A DNA stretch of 64,000 nucleotides from Eutrigla gurnardus. Its lineage: Eukaryota; Chordata; Actinopteri; Perciformes; Triglidae. The stretch's first letter is position 1; each line of letters opens with the position of its first letter. Position numbers and translations under genes: made by a program. This document shows, piece after piece, positions 14,023 to 28,400 of the stretch. The stretch spans positions 932,501 through 996,500 of the forward strand of contig CAUPSS010000067.1 in the NCBI GenBank assembly GCA_963514095.1, read 5' to 3'. A model generated the notes under the pieces. That model saw only the letters and a list, made by a program, of their open reading frames with translations. It was not told where the DNA came from and did not search any database.

Positions 14023-16420
14023 GTCTCTACATGTCCCCCTGTGATAGACTGGTTACCTGTCTGTCTCTACATGTCTCCCTGTGATAGACTGGTTACCTGT
14101 CTGTCTCTACATGTCTCCCTGTGATAGACTGGTTACCTGTCTGTCTCTACATGTCAGCCCTGTGATAGACTGGTCACCTGTCTGTCTCTACATGTCAGCC
14201 TGTGATAGACTGGTTACCTGTCTGTCTCTACATGTCAGCCCTGTGATAGACTGGTCACCTGTCTCTCTCTACATGTCAGCCCTGTGATAGACTGGTCACC
14301 TGTCTGTCTCTACATGTCAGCCCTGTGATAGACTGGTTACCTGTCTGTCTCTACATGTCTCCCTGTGATAGACTGGTTACCTGTCTGTCTCTAAATGTCG
14401 GCCCCGTGATAGACTGGTTACCTGTCTGTCTCTACATGTCTCCCTGTGATAGACTGGTTACCTGTCTGTCTCTACATGTCTCCCTGTGATAGACTGGTTA
14501 CCTGTCTGTCTCTACATGTCTCCCTGTTATAGACTGGTTACCTGTCTGTCTCCACATGTCTCCATGTGATAGATTGGTTACCTGTCTGTCTCTACATGTC
14601 CCCCTGTGATAGACTGGTTACCTGTCTGTCTCTACATGTCTCCCTGTGATAGACTGGTTACCTGTCTGTCTCTACATGTCGGCCCCGTGATAGACTGGTT
14701 ACCTGTCTGGCTCTACATGTCTCCCTGTGATATACTGGTTACCTATCTGTCTCTACATGTCTCCCTGTGATAGACTGGTTACCTGTCTGTCTCTACATGT
14801 CCCCCTGTGATAGACTGGTTACCTGTCTGTATCTACATGTCTCCCTGTGATAGACTGGTCACCTGTCTGTCTCTACATGTCTCCCTGTGATAGACTGGTT
14901 ACCTGTCTGTCTCTACATGTCTCCCTGTGATAGACTGGTTACCTGTCTGTCTCTACATGTCCCCCTGTGATAGACTGGTTACCTGTCTGTCTCTACATGT
15001 CTCCCTGTGATAGACTGGTTACCTGTCTGTCTCTACATGTCTCCCTGTGATAGACTGGTTACCTGTCTGTCTCTACATGTCCCCCTGTGATAGACTGGTT
15101 ACCTGTCTGTCTCTACATGTCTCCCTGTGATAGACTGGTTACCTGTCTGTCTCTACATGTCGGCCCCATGATAGACTGGTTACCTGTCTGTCTCTACATG
15201 TCTCCCTGTGATAGACTGGTTACCTGTCTGTCTCTACATGTCTCCCTGTGATAGACTGGTTACCTGTCTGTCTCTACATGTCGGCCCTGTGATAGACTGG
15301 TTACCTGTCTGTCTCTACATGTCAGCCCTGTGATAGACTGGTTGCCTGTCTGTCTCTACATGTCTCCCTGTGATAGACTGGTTACCTGTCTCTCTTTACA
15401 TGTCTCCCTGTGATAGACTGGTTACCTGTCTGTCTCTACATGTCTCCCTGTGATAGACTGGTTACCTGTCTGTCTCTACATGTCTCCCTGTGATAGACTG
15501 GTTACCTGTCTGTCTCTACATGTCCCCCTGTGATAGACTGGTTACCTGTCTGTCTCTACATGTCTCCCTGTGATAGACTGGTTACCTGTCTGTCTCTACA
15601 TGTCTCCCTGTGATAGACTGGTTACCTGTCTGTCTCTACATGTCAGCCCTGTGATAGACTGGTCACCTGTCTGTCTCTACATGTCAGCCTGTGATAGACT
15701 GGTTACCTGTCTGTCTCTACATGTCAGCCCTGTGATAGACTGGTCACCTGTCTCTCTCTACATGTCAGCCCTGTGATAGACTGGTCACCTGTCTGTCTCT
15801 ACATGTCAGCCCTGTGATAGACTGGTTACCTGTCTGTCTCTACATGTCTCCCTGTGATAGACTGGTTACCTGTCTGTCTCTAAATGTCGGCCCCGTGATA
15901 GACTGGTTACCTGTCTGTCTCTACATGTCTCCCTGTGATAGACTGGTTACCTGTCTGTCTCTACATGTCTCCCTGTGATAGACTGGTTACCTGTCTGTCT
16001 CTACATGTCTCCCTGTTATAGACTGGTTACCTGTCTGTCTCCACATGTCTCCATGTGATAGATTGGTTACCTGTCTGTCTCTACATGTCCCCCTGTGATA
16101 GACTGGTTACCTGTCTGTCTCTACATGTCTCCCTGTGATAGACTGGTTACCTGTCTGTCTCTACATGTCGGCCCCGTGATAGACTGGTTACCTGTCTGGC
16201 TCTACATGTCTCCCTGTGATATACTGGTTACCTATCTGTCTCTACATGTCTCCCTGTGATAGACTGGTTACCTGTCTGTCTCTACATGTCCCCCTGTGAT
16301 AGACTGGTTACCTGTCTGTATCTACATGTCTCCCTGTGATAGACTGGTCACCTGTCTGTCTCTACATGTCTCCCTGTGATAGACTGGTTACCTGTCTGTC
16401 TTTACATGTCTCCCTGTGAT
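13440..16420. repeat. 1489-bp tandem block duplication
   Basis: About 13440-14930 and 14930-16420 are colinear at an offset of 1489. Markers present in both include tctctctttac (13909 and 15398), ctgttatag (14526 and 16015) and the unusual ctggctctac (near 14707 and 16196). The match fails on both sides at ctttac units present in only one copy, which sets the approximate bounds. Confidence 0.75.
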
Positions 16421-19400
16421 AGACTGGTTACCTGTCTGTCTCTCCATGTCTCCCTGTGATAGACTGGTTACCTGTCTGTCTCTACATGTCTCCCTGTGAT
16501 AGACTGGTTACCTGTCTGTCTCTACATGTCCCCCTGTGATAGACTGGTTACCTGTCTGTCTACATGTCTCCATGTGATAGACTGGTTACCTGTCTGTCTC
16601 TACATGTCTCCCTGTGATAGACTGGTTACCTGTCTGTCTCTACATGTCCCCCTGTGATAGACTGGTTACCTGTCTGTCTCTACATGTCTCCCTGTGATAG
16701 ACTGGTTACCTGTCTGTCTCTCCATGTCGGCCCCGTGATAGACTGGTTACCTGTCTGTCTCTACATGTCTCCCTGTGATAGACTGGTTACCTGTCTGTCT
16801 CTACATGTCTCCCTGTGATAGACTGGTTACCTGTCGGTCTCTACATGTCTCCCTGTGATAGACTGGTTACCTGTCTGTCTCCACATGTCTCCATGTGATA
16901 GACTGGTTACCTGTCTGTCTCTACATGTCCCCCTGTGATAGACTGGTTACCTGTCTGTCTCTACATGTCAGCCCTGTGATAGACTGGTTACCTGTCTGTC
17001 TGTACATGTCTCCCTGTGATAGACTGGTTACCTGTCTGTCTCTACATGTCTCCCTGTGATAGACTGGTTACCTGTCTGTCTCTAAATGTCGGCCCCGTGA
17101 TAGACTGGTTACCTGTCTGTCTCTACATGTCTCCCTGTGATAGACTGGTTACCTGTCTGTCTCTACATGTCTCCCTGTGATAGACTGGTTACCTGTCTGT
17201 CTCTACATGTCTCCCTGTGATAGACTGGTTACCTGTCTGTCTCTACATGTCTCCCTGTGATAGACTGGTTACCTGTCTGTCTCTACATGTCCCCCTGTGA
17301 TAGACTGGCTACCTGTCTGTCTACATGTCTCCATGTGATAGACTGGTTACCTGTCTGTCTCTACATGTCTCCCTGTGATAGACTGTTTACCTGTCTGTCT
17401 CTACATGTCAGCCCTGTGATAGACTGGTTACCTGTCTGTCTCTACATGTCTCCCTGTGATAGACTGGTTACCTGTCTGTCTCTACATGTCTCCCTGTGAT
17501 AGACTGGTCACCTGTCTGTCTCTACATGTCTCCCTGTGATAGACTGGTTACCTGTCTGTCTTTACATGTCTCCCTGTGATAGACTGGTTACCTGTCTGTC
17601 TCTACATGTCTCCCTGTGATAGACTGGTTACCTGTCTGTCTGTACATGTCTCCCTGTGATAGACTGGTTACCTGTCTGTCTCTACATGTCAGCCCTGTGA
17701 TAGACTGGTTACCTGTCTGTCTGTACATGTCTCCCTGTGATAGACTGGTTACCTGTCTGTCTCTACATGTCTCCCTGTGATAGACTGGTTACCTGTCTGT
17801 CTCTACATGTCAGCCCTATGATAGACTGGTTACCTGTCTGTCTCTACATGTCAGCCCTGTGATAGACTGGTTACCTGTCTGTCTGTACATGTCTCCCTGT
17901 GATAGACTGGTTACCTGTCTGTCTCTACATGTCTCCCTGTGATAGACTGGTTACCTGTCTGTCTCTAAATGTCGGCCCCGTGATAGACTGGTTACCTGTC
18001 TGTCTCTACATGTCTCCCTGTGATAGACTGGTTACCTGTCTGTCTCTACATGTCTCCCTGTGATAGACTGGTTACCTGTCTGTCTCTACATGTCTCCCTG
18101 TGATAGACTGGTTACCTGTCTGTCTCCACATGTCTCCCTGTGATAGACTGGTTACCTGTCTGTCTCTACATGTCCCCCTGTGATAGACTGGTTACCTGTC
18201 TGTCTCTACATGTCTCCCTGTGATAGACTGGTTACCTGTCTGTCTCTACATGTCGGCCCCGTGATAGACTGGTTACCTGTCTGTCTCTACATGTCTCCCT
18301 GTGATAGACTGGTTACCTATCTGTCTCTACATGTCTCCCTGTGATAGACTGGTTACCTGTCTGTCTCTACATGTCCCCCTGTGATAGACTGGTTACCTGT
18401 CTGTCTCTACATGTCTCCCTGTGATAGACTGGTTATGTGTCTGTCTCCACATGTCTCCATGTGATAGACTGGTTACCTGTCTGTCTCTACATGTCAGCCC
18501 TGTGATAGACTGGTTACCTGTCTGTCTCTACATGTCAGCCCTGTGATAGACTGGTTACCTGTCTGTCTGTACATGTCTCCCTGTGATAGACTGGTTACCT
18601 GTCTGTCTCTACATGTCTCCCTGTGATAGACTGGTTACCTGTCTGTCTCTACATGTCCCCCTGTGATAGACTGGTTACCTGTCTGTCTCTACATGTCTCC
18701 CTGTGATAGACTGGTTACCTGTCTGTCTCTACATGTCTCCCTGTGATAGACTGGTTACCTGTCTGTCTCTACATGTCCCCCTGGATAGACTGGTTACATG
18801 TCTGTCTCTACATGTCTCCCTGTGATAGACTGGTTACCTGTCTGTCTCTACATGTCTCCCTGTGATAGACTGGTTACCTGTCTGTCTCTACATGTCCCCC
18901 TGTGATAGATTGGTTACCTGTCTGTCTCTACATGTCTCCCTGTGATAGACTGGTTACCTGTCTGTCTCTACATGTCGGCCCCATGATAGACTGGTTACCT
19001 GTCTGTCTCTACATGTCTCCCTGTGATAGACTGGTTACCTGTCTGTCTCTACATGTCTCCCTGTGATAGACTGGTTACCTGTCTGTCTCTACATGTCGGC
19101 CCTGTGATAGACTGGTTACCTGTCTGTCTCTACATGTCAGCCCTGTGATAGACTGGTTGCCTGTCTGTCTCTACATGTCAGCCCTGTGATAGACTGGTTA
19201 CCTGTCTGTCTCTACATGTCTCCCTGTGATAGACTGGTTACCTGTCTGTCTCTACATGTTTCCCTGTGATAGACTGGTTACCTGTCTGTCTCTACATGTC
19301 AGCCCTGTGATAGACTGGTTACCTGTCTGTCTCTACATGTCCCCCTGTGATAGACTGGTTACCTGTCGGTCTCTACATGTCTCCCTGTGATAGACTGGTT

Positions 19401-22400
19401 ACCTGTCTGTCTCTACATGTCTCCCTGTGATAGACTGGTTACCTGTCTGTCTCCACATGTCTCCATGTGATAGACTGGTTACCTGTCTGTCTCTACATGT
19501 CAGCCCTGTGATAGACTGGTTGCCTGTCTGTCTCTACATTTCAGCCCTGTGATAGACTAGTTACCTGTCTGTCTCTACATGTCTCCCTGTGATAGACTGG
19601 TTACCTGTCTGTCTCTACATGTCTCCCTGTGATAGACTGGTTACCTGTCTGTCTCTACATGTCTCCCTGTGATAGACTGGTTACCTGTCTGTCTCTACAT
19701 GTCAGCCCTGTGATAGACTGGTCACCTGTCTGTCTCTACATGTCAGCCTGTGATAGACTGGTTACCTGTCTGTCTCTACATGTCAGCCCTGTGATAGACT
19801 GGTCACCTGTCTCTCTCTACATGTCAGCCCTGTGATAGACTGGTCACCTGTCTGTCTCTACATGTCAGCCCTGTGATAGACTGGTTACCTGTCTGTCTCT
19901 ACATGTCTCCCTGTGATAGACTGGTTACCTGTCTGTCTCTAAATGTCGGCCCCGTGATAGACTGGTTACCTGTCTGTCTCTACATGTCTCCCTGTGATAG
20001 ACTGGTTACCTGTCTGTCTCTACATGTCTCCCTGTGATAGACTGGTTACCTGTCTGTCTCTACATGTCTCCCTGTGATAGACTGGTTACCTGTCTGTCTC
20101 CACATGTCTCCATGTGATAGATTGGTTACCTGTCTGTCTCTACATGTCCCCCTGTGATAGACTGGTTACCTGTCTGTCTCTACATGTCTCCCTGTGATAG
20201 ACTGGTTACCTGTCTGTCTCTACATGTCGGCCCCGTGATAGACTGGTTACCTGTCTGTCTCTACATGTCTCCCTGTGATATACTGGTTACCTATCTGTCT
20301 CTACATGTCTCCCTGTGATAGACTGGTTACCTGTCTGTCTCTACATGTCCCCCTGTGATAGACTGGTTACCTGTCTGTATCTACATGTCTCCCTGTGATA
20401 GACTGGTCACCTGTCTGTCTCTACATGTCTCCCTGTGATAGACTGGTTACCTGTCTGTCTTTACATGTCTCCCTGTGATAGACTGGTTACCTGTCTGTCT
20501 CTCCATGTCTCCCTGTGATAGACTGGTTACCTGTCTGTCTCTACATGTCTCCCTGTGATAGACTGGTTACCTGTCTGTCTCTACATGTCCCCCTGTGATA
20601 GACTGGTTACCTGTCTGTCTACATGTCTCCATGTGATAGACTGGTTACCTGTCTGTCTCTACATGTCTCCCTGTGATAGACTGGTTACCTGTCTGTCTCT
20701 AAAAGTCCCCCTGTGATAGACTGGTTACCTGTCTGTCTCTACATGTCTCCCTGTGATAGACTGGTTACCTGTCTGTCTCTCCATGTCGGCCCCGTGATAG
20801 ACTGGTTACCTGTCTGTCTCTACATGTCTCCCTGTGATAGACTGGTTACCTGTCTGTCTCTACATGTCTCCCTGTGATAGACTGGTTACCTGTCTGTCTC
20901 CACATGTCTCCATGTGATAGACTGGTTACCTGTCTGTCTCTACATGTCAGCCCTATGATAGACTGGTTACCTGTCTGTCTCTACATGTCAGCCCTGTGAT
21001 AGACTGGTTACCTGTCTGTCTCTACATGTCAGCCCTGTGATAGACTGGTTACCTGTCTGTCTGTACATGTCTCCCTGTGATAGACTGGTTACCTGTCTGT
21101 CTCTACATGTCAGCCCTGTGATAGACTGGTTACCTGTCTGTCTGTACATGTCTCCCTGTGATAGACTGGTTACCTGTCTGTCTCTACATGTCTCCCTGTG
21201 ATAGACTGGTTACCTGTCTGTCTCTACATGTCAGCCCTATGATAGACTGGTTACCTGTCTGTCTCTACATGTCAGCCCTGTGATAGACTGGTTACCTGTC
21301 TGTCTGTACATGTCTCCCTGTGATAGACTGGTTACCTGTCTGTCTCTACATGTCTCCCTGTGATAGACTGGTTACCTGTCTGTCTCTAAATGTCGGCCCC
21401 GTGATAGACTGGTTACCTGTCTGTCTCTACATGTCTCCCTGTGATAGACTGGTTACCTGTCTGTCTCTACATGTCTCCCTGTGATAGACTGGTTACCTGT
21501 CTGTCTCTACATGTCTCCCTGTGATAGACTGGTTACCTGTCTGTCTCTACATGTCTCCCTGTGATAGACTGGTTACCTGTCTGTCTCTACATGTCCCCCT
21601 GTGATAGACTGGTTACCTGTCTGTCTACATGTCTCCATGTGATAGACTGGTTACCTGTCTGTCTCTACATGTCTCCCTGTGATAGACTGGTTACCTGTCT
21701 GTCTCTACATGTCCCCCTGTGATAGACTGGTTACCTGTCTCTCTCTACATGTCTCCCTGTGATAGACTGGTTACCTGTCTGTCTCTCCATGTCGGCCCCG
21801 TGATAGACTGGTTACCTGTCTGTCTCTACATGTCTCCCTGTGATAGACTGGTTACCTGTCTGTCTCTACATGTCTCCCTGTGATAGACTGGTTACCTGTC
21901 TGTCTCTACATGTCTCCCTGTGATAGACTGGTTACCTGTCTGTCTCTACATGTCCCCCTGTGATAGACTGGTTACCTGTCTGTCTACATGTCTCCATGTG
22001 ATAGACTGGTTACCTGTCTGTCTCTACATGTCTCCCTGTGATAGACTGGTTACCTGTCTGTCTCTAAAAGTCCCCCTGTGATAGACTGGTTACCTGTCTG
22101 TCTCTACATGTCTCCCTGTGATAGACTGGTTACCTGTCTGTCTCTCCATGTCGGCCCCGTGATAGACTGGTTACCTGTCTGTCTCTACATGTCTCCCTGT
22201 GATAGACTGGTTACCTGTCTGTCTCTACATGTCTCCCTGTGATAGACTGGTTACCTGTCTGTCTCCACATGTCTCCATGTGATAGACTGGTTACCTGTCT
22301 GTCTCTACATGTCAGCCCTATGATAGACTGGTTACCTGTCTGTCTCTACATGTCAGCCCTGTGATAGACTGGTTACCTGTCTGTCTCTACATGTCAGCCC

Positions 22401-25400
22401 TGTGATAGACTGGTTACCTGTCTGTCTGTACATGTCTCCCTGTGATAGACTGGTTACCTGTCTGTCTCTACATGTCAGCCCTGTGATAGACTGGTTACCT
22501 GTCTGTCTGTACATGTCTCCCTGTGATAGACTGGTTACCTGTCTGTCTCTACATGTCTCCCTGTGATAGACTGGTTACCTGTCTGTCTCTACATGTCAGC
22601 CCTATGATAGACTGGTTACCTGTCTGTCTCTACATGTCAGCCCTGTGATAGACTGGTTACCTGTCTGTCTCTACATGTCAGCCCTGTGATAGACTGGTTA
22701 CCTGTCTGTCTGTACATGTCTCCCTGTGATAGACTGGTTACCTGTCTGTCTCTACATGTCTCCCTGTGATAGACTGGTTACCTGTCTGTCTCTAAATGTC
22801 GGCCCCGTGATAGACTGGTTACCTGTCTGTCTCTACATGTCTCCCTGTGATAGACTGGTTACCTGTCTGTCTCTACATGTCTCCCTGTGATAGACTGGTT
22901 ACCTGTCTGTCTCTACATGTCTCCCTGTGATAGACTGGTTACCTGTCTGTCTCTACATGTCTCCCTGTGATAGACTGGTTACCTGTCTGTCTCTACATGT
23001 CCCCCTGTGATAGACTGGTTACCTGTCTGTCTACATGTCTCCATGTGATAGACTGGTTACCTGTCTGTCTCTACATGTCTCCCTGTGATAGACTGGTTAC
23101 CTGTCTGTCTCTACATGTCCCCCTGTGATAGACTGGTTACCTGTCTCTCTCTACATGTCTCCCTGTGATAGACTGGTTACCTGTCTGTCTCTCCATGTCG
23201 GCCCCGTGATAGACTGGTTACCTGTCTGTCTCTACATGTCTCCCTGTGATAGACTGGTTACCTGTCTGTCTCTACATGTCTCCCTGTGATAGACTGGTTA
23301 CCTGTCTGTCTCCACATGTCTCCATGTGATAGACTGGTTACCTGTCTGTCTCTACATGTCAGCCCTATGATAGACTGGTTACCTGTCTGTCTCTACATGT
23401 CAGCCCTGTGATAGACTGGTTACCTGTCTGTCTCTACATGTCAGCCCTGTGATAGACTGGTTACCTGTCTGTCTGTACATGTCTCCCTGTGATAGACTGG
23501 TTACCTGTCTGTCTCTACATGTCAGCCCTGTGATAGACTGGTTACCTGTCTGTCTGTACATGTCAGCCCTGTGATAGACTGGTTACCTGTCTGTCTCTAC
23601 ATGTCTCCCTGTGATAGACTGGTTACCTGTCTGTCTCTACATGTCAGCCCTATGATAGACTGGTTACCTGTCTGTCTCTACATGTCAGCCCTGTGATAGA
23701 CTGGTTACCTGTCTGTCTCTACATGTCAGCCCTGTGATAGACTGGTTACCTGTCTGTCTGTACATGTCTCCCTGTGATAGACTGGTTACCTGTCTGTCTC
23801 TACATGTCTCCCTGTGATAGACTGGTTACCTGTCTGTCTCTAAATGTCGGCCCCGTGATAGACTGGTTACCTGTCTGTCTCTACATGTCTCCCTGTGATA
23901 GACTGGTTACCTGTCTGTCTCTACATGTCAGCCCTGTGATAGACTGGTTACCTGTCTGTCTGTACATGTCTCCCTGTGATAGACTGGTTACCTGTCTGTC
24001 TCTACATGTCTCCCTGTGATAGACTGGTTACCTGTCTGTCTCTACATGTCAGCCCTGTGATAGACTGGTTACCTGTCTGTCTCTACATGTCTCCCTGTGA
24101 TAGACTGGTTACCTGTCTGTCTCTACATGTCTCCCTGTGATAGACTGGTCACCTGTCTGTCTCTACATGTCTCCCTGTGATAGACTGGTTACCTGTCTGT
24201 CTTTACATGTCTCCCTGTGATAGACTGGTTACCTGTCTGTCTCTACATGTCTCCCTGTGATAGACTGGTTACCTGTCTGTCTCTACATGTCTCCCTGTGA
24301 TAGACTGGTTACCTGTCTGTCTCTACATGTCCCCCTGTGATAGACTGGTTACCTGTCTGTCTCTACATGTCTCCCTGTGATAGACTGGTTACCTGTCTGT
24401 CTCTACATGTCTCCCTGTGATAGACTGGTTACCTGTCTGTCTCTACATGTCCCCCTGTGATAGACTGGTTACCTGTCTGTCTCTACATGTCTCCCTGTGA
24501 TAGACTGGTTACCTGTCTGTCTCTACATGTCGGCCCCATGATAGACTGGTTACCTGTCTGTCTCTACATGTCTCCCTGTGATAGACTGGTTACCTGTCTG
24601 TCTCTACATGTCTCCCTGTGATAGACTGGTTACCTGTCTGTCTCTACATGTCGGCCCTGTGATAGACTGGTTACCTGTCTGTCTCTACATGTCAGCCCTG
24701 TGATAGACTGGTTGCCTGTCTGTCTCTACATGTCTCCCTGTGATAGACTGGTTACCTGTCTGTCTTTACATGTCTCCCTGTGATAGACTGGTTACCTGTC
24801 TGTCTCTACATGTCTCCCTGTGATAGACTGGTTACCTGTCTGTCTCTACATGTCTCCCTGTGATAGACTGGTTACCTGTCTGTCTCTACATGTCCCCCTG
24901 TGATAGACTGGTTACCTGTCTGTCTCTACATGTCTCCCTGTGATAGACTGGTTACCTGTCTGTCTCTACATGTCTCCCTGTGATAGACTGGTTACCTGTC
25001 TGTCTCTACATGTCAGCCCTGTGATAGACTGGTCACCTGTCTGTCTCTACATGTCAGCCTGTGATAGACTGGTTACCTGTCTGTCTCTACATGTCAGCCC
25101 TGTGATAGACTGGTCACCTGTCTCTCTCTACATGTCAGCCCTGTGATAGACTGGTCACCTGTCTGTCTCTACATGTCAGCCCTGTGATAGACTGGTTACC
25201 TGTCTGTCTCTACATGTCTCCCTGTGATAGACTGGTTACCTGTCTGTCTCTAAATGTCGGCCCCGTGATAGACTGGTTACCTGTCTGTCTCTACATGTCT
25301 CCCTGTGATAGACTGGTTACCTGTCTGTCTCTACATGTCTCCCTGTGATAGACTGGTTACCTGTCTGTCTCTACATGTCTCCCTGTTATAGACTGGTTAC

Positions 25401-28400
25401 CTGTCTGTCTCCACATGTCTCCATGTGATAGATTGGTTACCTGTCTGTCTCTACATGTCCCCCTGTGATAGACTGGTTACCTGTCTGTCTCTACATGTCT
25501 CCCTGTGATAGACTGGTTACCTGTCTGTCTCTACATGTCGGCCCCGTGATAGACTGGTTACCTGTCTGTCTCTACATGTCTCCCTGTGATATACTGGTTA
25601 CCTATCTGTCTCTACATGTCTCCCTGTGATAGACTGGTTACCTGTCTGTCTCTACATGTCCCCCTGTGATAGACTGGTTACCTGTCTGTATCTACATGTC
25701 TCCCTGTGATAGACTGGTCACCTGTCTGTCTCTACATGTCTCCCTGTGATAGACTGGTTACCTGTCTGTCTTTACATGTCTCCCTGTGATAGACTGGTTA
25801 CCTGTCTGTCTCTCCATGTCTCCCTGTGATAGACTGGTTACCTGTCTGTCTCTACATGTCTCCCTGTGATAGACTGGTTACCTGTCTGTCTCTACATGTC
25901 CCCCTGTGATAGACTGGTTACCTGTCTGTCTACATGTCTCCATGTGATAGACTGGTTACCTGTCTGTCTCTACATGTCTCCCTGTGATAGACTGGTTACC
26001 TGTCTGTCTCTACATGTCCCCCTGTGATAGACTGGTTACCTGTCTGTCTCTACATGTCTCCCTGTGATAGACTGGTTACCTGTCTGTCTCTCCATGTCGG
26101 CCCCGTAATAGACTGGTTACCTGTCTGTCTCTACATGTCTCCCTGTGATAGACTGGTTACCTGTCTGTCTCTACATGTCTCCCTGTGATAGACTGGTTAC
26201 CTGTCGGTCTCTACATGTCTCCCTGTGATAGACTGGTTACCTGTCTGTCTCCACATGTCTCCATGTGATAGACTGGTTACCTGTCTGTCTCTACATGTCC
26301 CCCTGTGATAGACTGGTTACCTGTCTGTCTCTACATGTCAGCCCTGTGATAGACTGGTTACCTGTCTGTCTGTACATGTCTCCCCGTGATAGACTGGTTA
26401 CCTGTCTGTCTCTACATGTCTCCCTGTGATAGACTGGTTACCTGTCTGTCTCTACATGTCTCCCTGTGATAGACTGGTTACCTGTCTGTCTCTACATGTC
26501 TCCCTGTGATAGACTGGTTACCTGTCCGTCTCTACATGTCTCCCTGTGATAGACTGGTTACCTGTCTGTCTCTACCTGTCCCCCTGTGATAGACTGGTTA
26601 CCTGTCTGTCTACATGTCTCCATGTGATAGACTGGTTACCTGTCTGTCTCTACATGTCTCCCTGTGATAGACTGGTTACCTGTCTGTCTCTACATGTCCC
26701 CCTGTGATAGACTGGTTACCTGTCTGTCTCTACATGTCTCCCTGTGATAGACTGGTTACCTGTCTGTCTCTCCATGTCGGCCCCGTGATAGACTGGTTAC
26801 CTGTCTGTCTCTACATGTCTCCCTGTGATAGACTGGTTACCTGTCTGTCTCTACATGTCTCCCTGTGATAGACTGGTTACCTGTCTGTCTCCACATGTCT
26901 CCATGTGATAGACTGGTTACCTGTCTGTCTCTACATGTCAGCCCTATGATAGACTGGTTACCTGTCTGTCTCTACATGTCAGCCCTGTGATAGACTGGTT
27001 ACCTGTCTGTCTCTACATGTCAGCCCTGTGATAGACTGGTTACCTGTCTGTCTGTACATGTCTCCCTGTGATAGACTGGTTACCTGTCTGTCTCTACATG
27101 TCAGCCCTGTGATAGACTGGTTACCTGTCTGTCTGTACATGTCAGCCCTGTGATAGACTGGTTACCTGTCTGTCTCTACATGTCTCCCTGTGATAGACTG
27201 GTTACCTGTCTGTCTCTACATGTCAGCCCTATGATAGACTGGTTACCTGTCTGTCTCTACATGTCAGCCCTGTGATAGACTGGTTACCTGTCTGTCTCTA
27301 CATGTCAGCCCTGTGATAGACTGGTTACCTGTCTGTCTGTACATGTCTCCCTGTGATAGACTGGTTACCTGTCTGTCTCTACATGTCTCCCTGTGATAGA
27401 CTGGTTACCTGTCTGTCTCTAAATGTCGGCCCCGTGATAGACTGGTTACCTGTCTGTCTCTACATGTCTCCCTGTGATAGACTGGTTACCTGTCTGTCTC
27501 TACATGTCAGCCCTGTGATAGACTGGTTACCTGTCTGTCTGTACATGTCTCCCTGTGATAGACTGGTTACCTGTCTGTCTCTACATGTCTCCCTGTGATA
27601 GACTGGTTACCTGTCTGTCTCTACATGTCAGCCCTGTGATAGACTGGTTACCTGTCTGTCTCTACATGTCTCCCTGTGATAGACTGGTTACCTGTCTGTC
27701 TCTACATGTCTCCCTGTGATAGACTGGTCACCTGTCTGTCTCTACATGTCTCCCTGTGATAGACTGGTTACCTGTCTGTCTTTACATGTCTCCCTGTGAT
27801 AGACTGGTTACCTGTCTGTCTCTACATGTCTCCCTGTGATAGACTGGTTACCTGTCTGTCTCTACATGTCTCCCTGTGATAGACTGGTTACCTGTCTGTC
27901 TCTACATGTCCCCCTGTGATAGACTGGTTACCTGTCTGTCTCTACATGTCTCCCTGTGATAGACTGGTTACCTGTCTGTCTCTACATGTCTCCCTGTGAT
28001 AGACTGGTTACCTGTCTGTCTCTACATGTCCCCCTGTGATAGACTGGTTACCTGTCTGTCTCTACATGTCTCCCTGTGATAGACTGGTTACCTGTCTGTC
28101 TCTACATGTCGGCCCCATGATAGACTGGTTACCTGTCTGTCTCTACATGTCTCCCTGTGATAGACTGGTTACCTGTCTGTCTCTACATGTCTCCCTGTGA
28201 TAGACTGGTTACCTGTCTGTCTCTACATGTCGGCCCTGTGATAGACTGGTTACCTGTCTGTCTCTACATGTCAGCCCTGTGATAGACTGGTTGCCTGTCT
28301 GTCTCTACATGTCTCCCTGTGATAGACTGGTTACCTGTCTGTCTTTACATGTCTCCCTGTGATAGACTGGTTACCTGTCTGTCTCTACATGTCTCCCTGT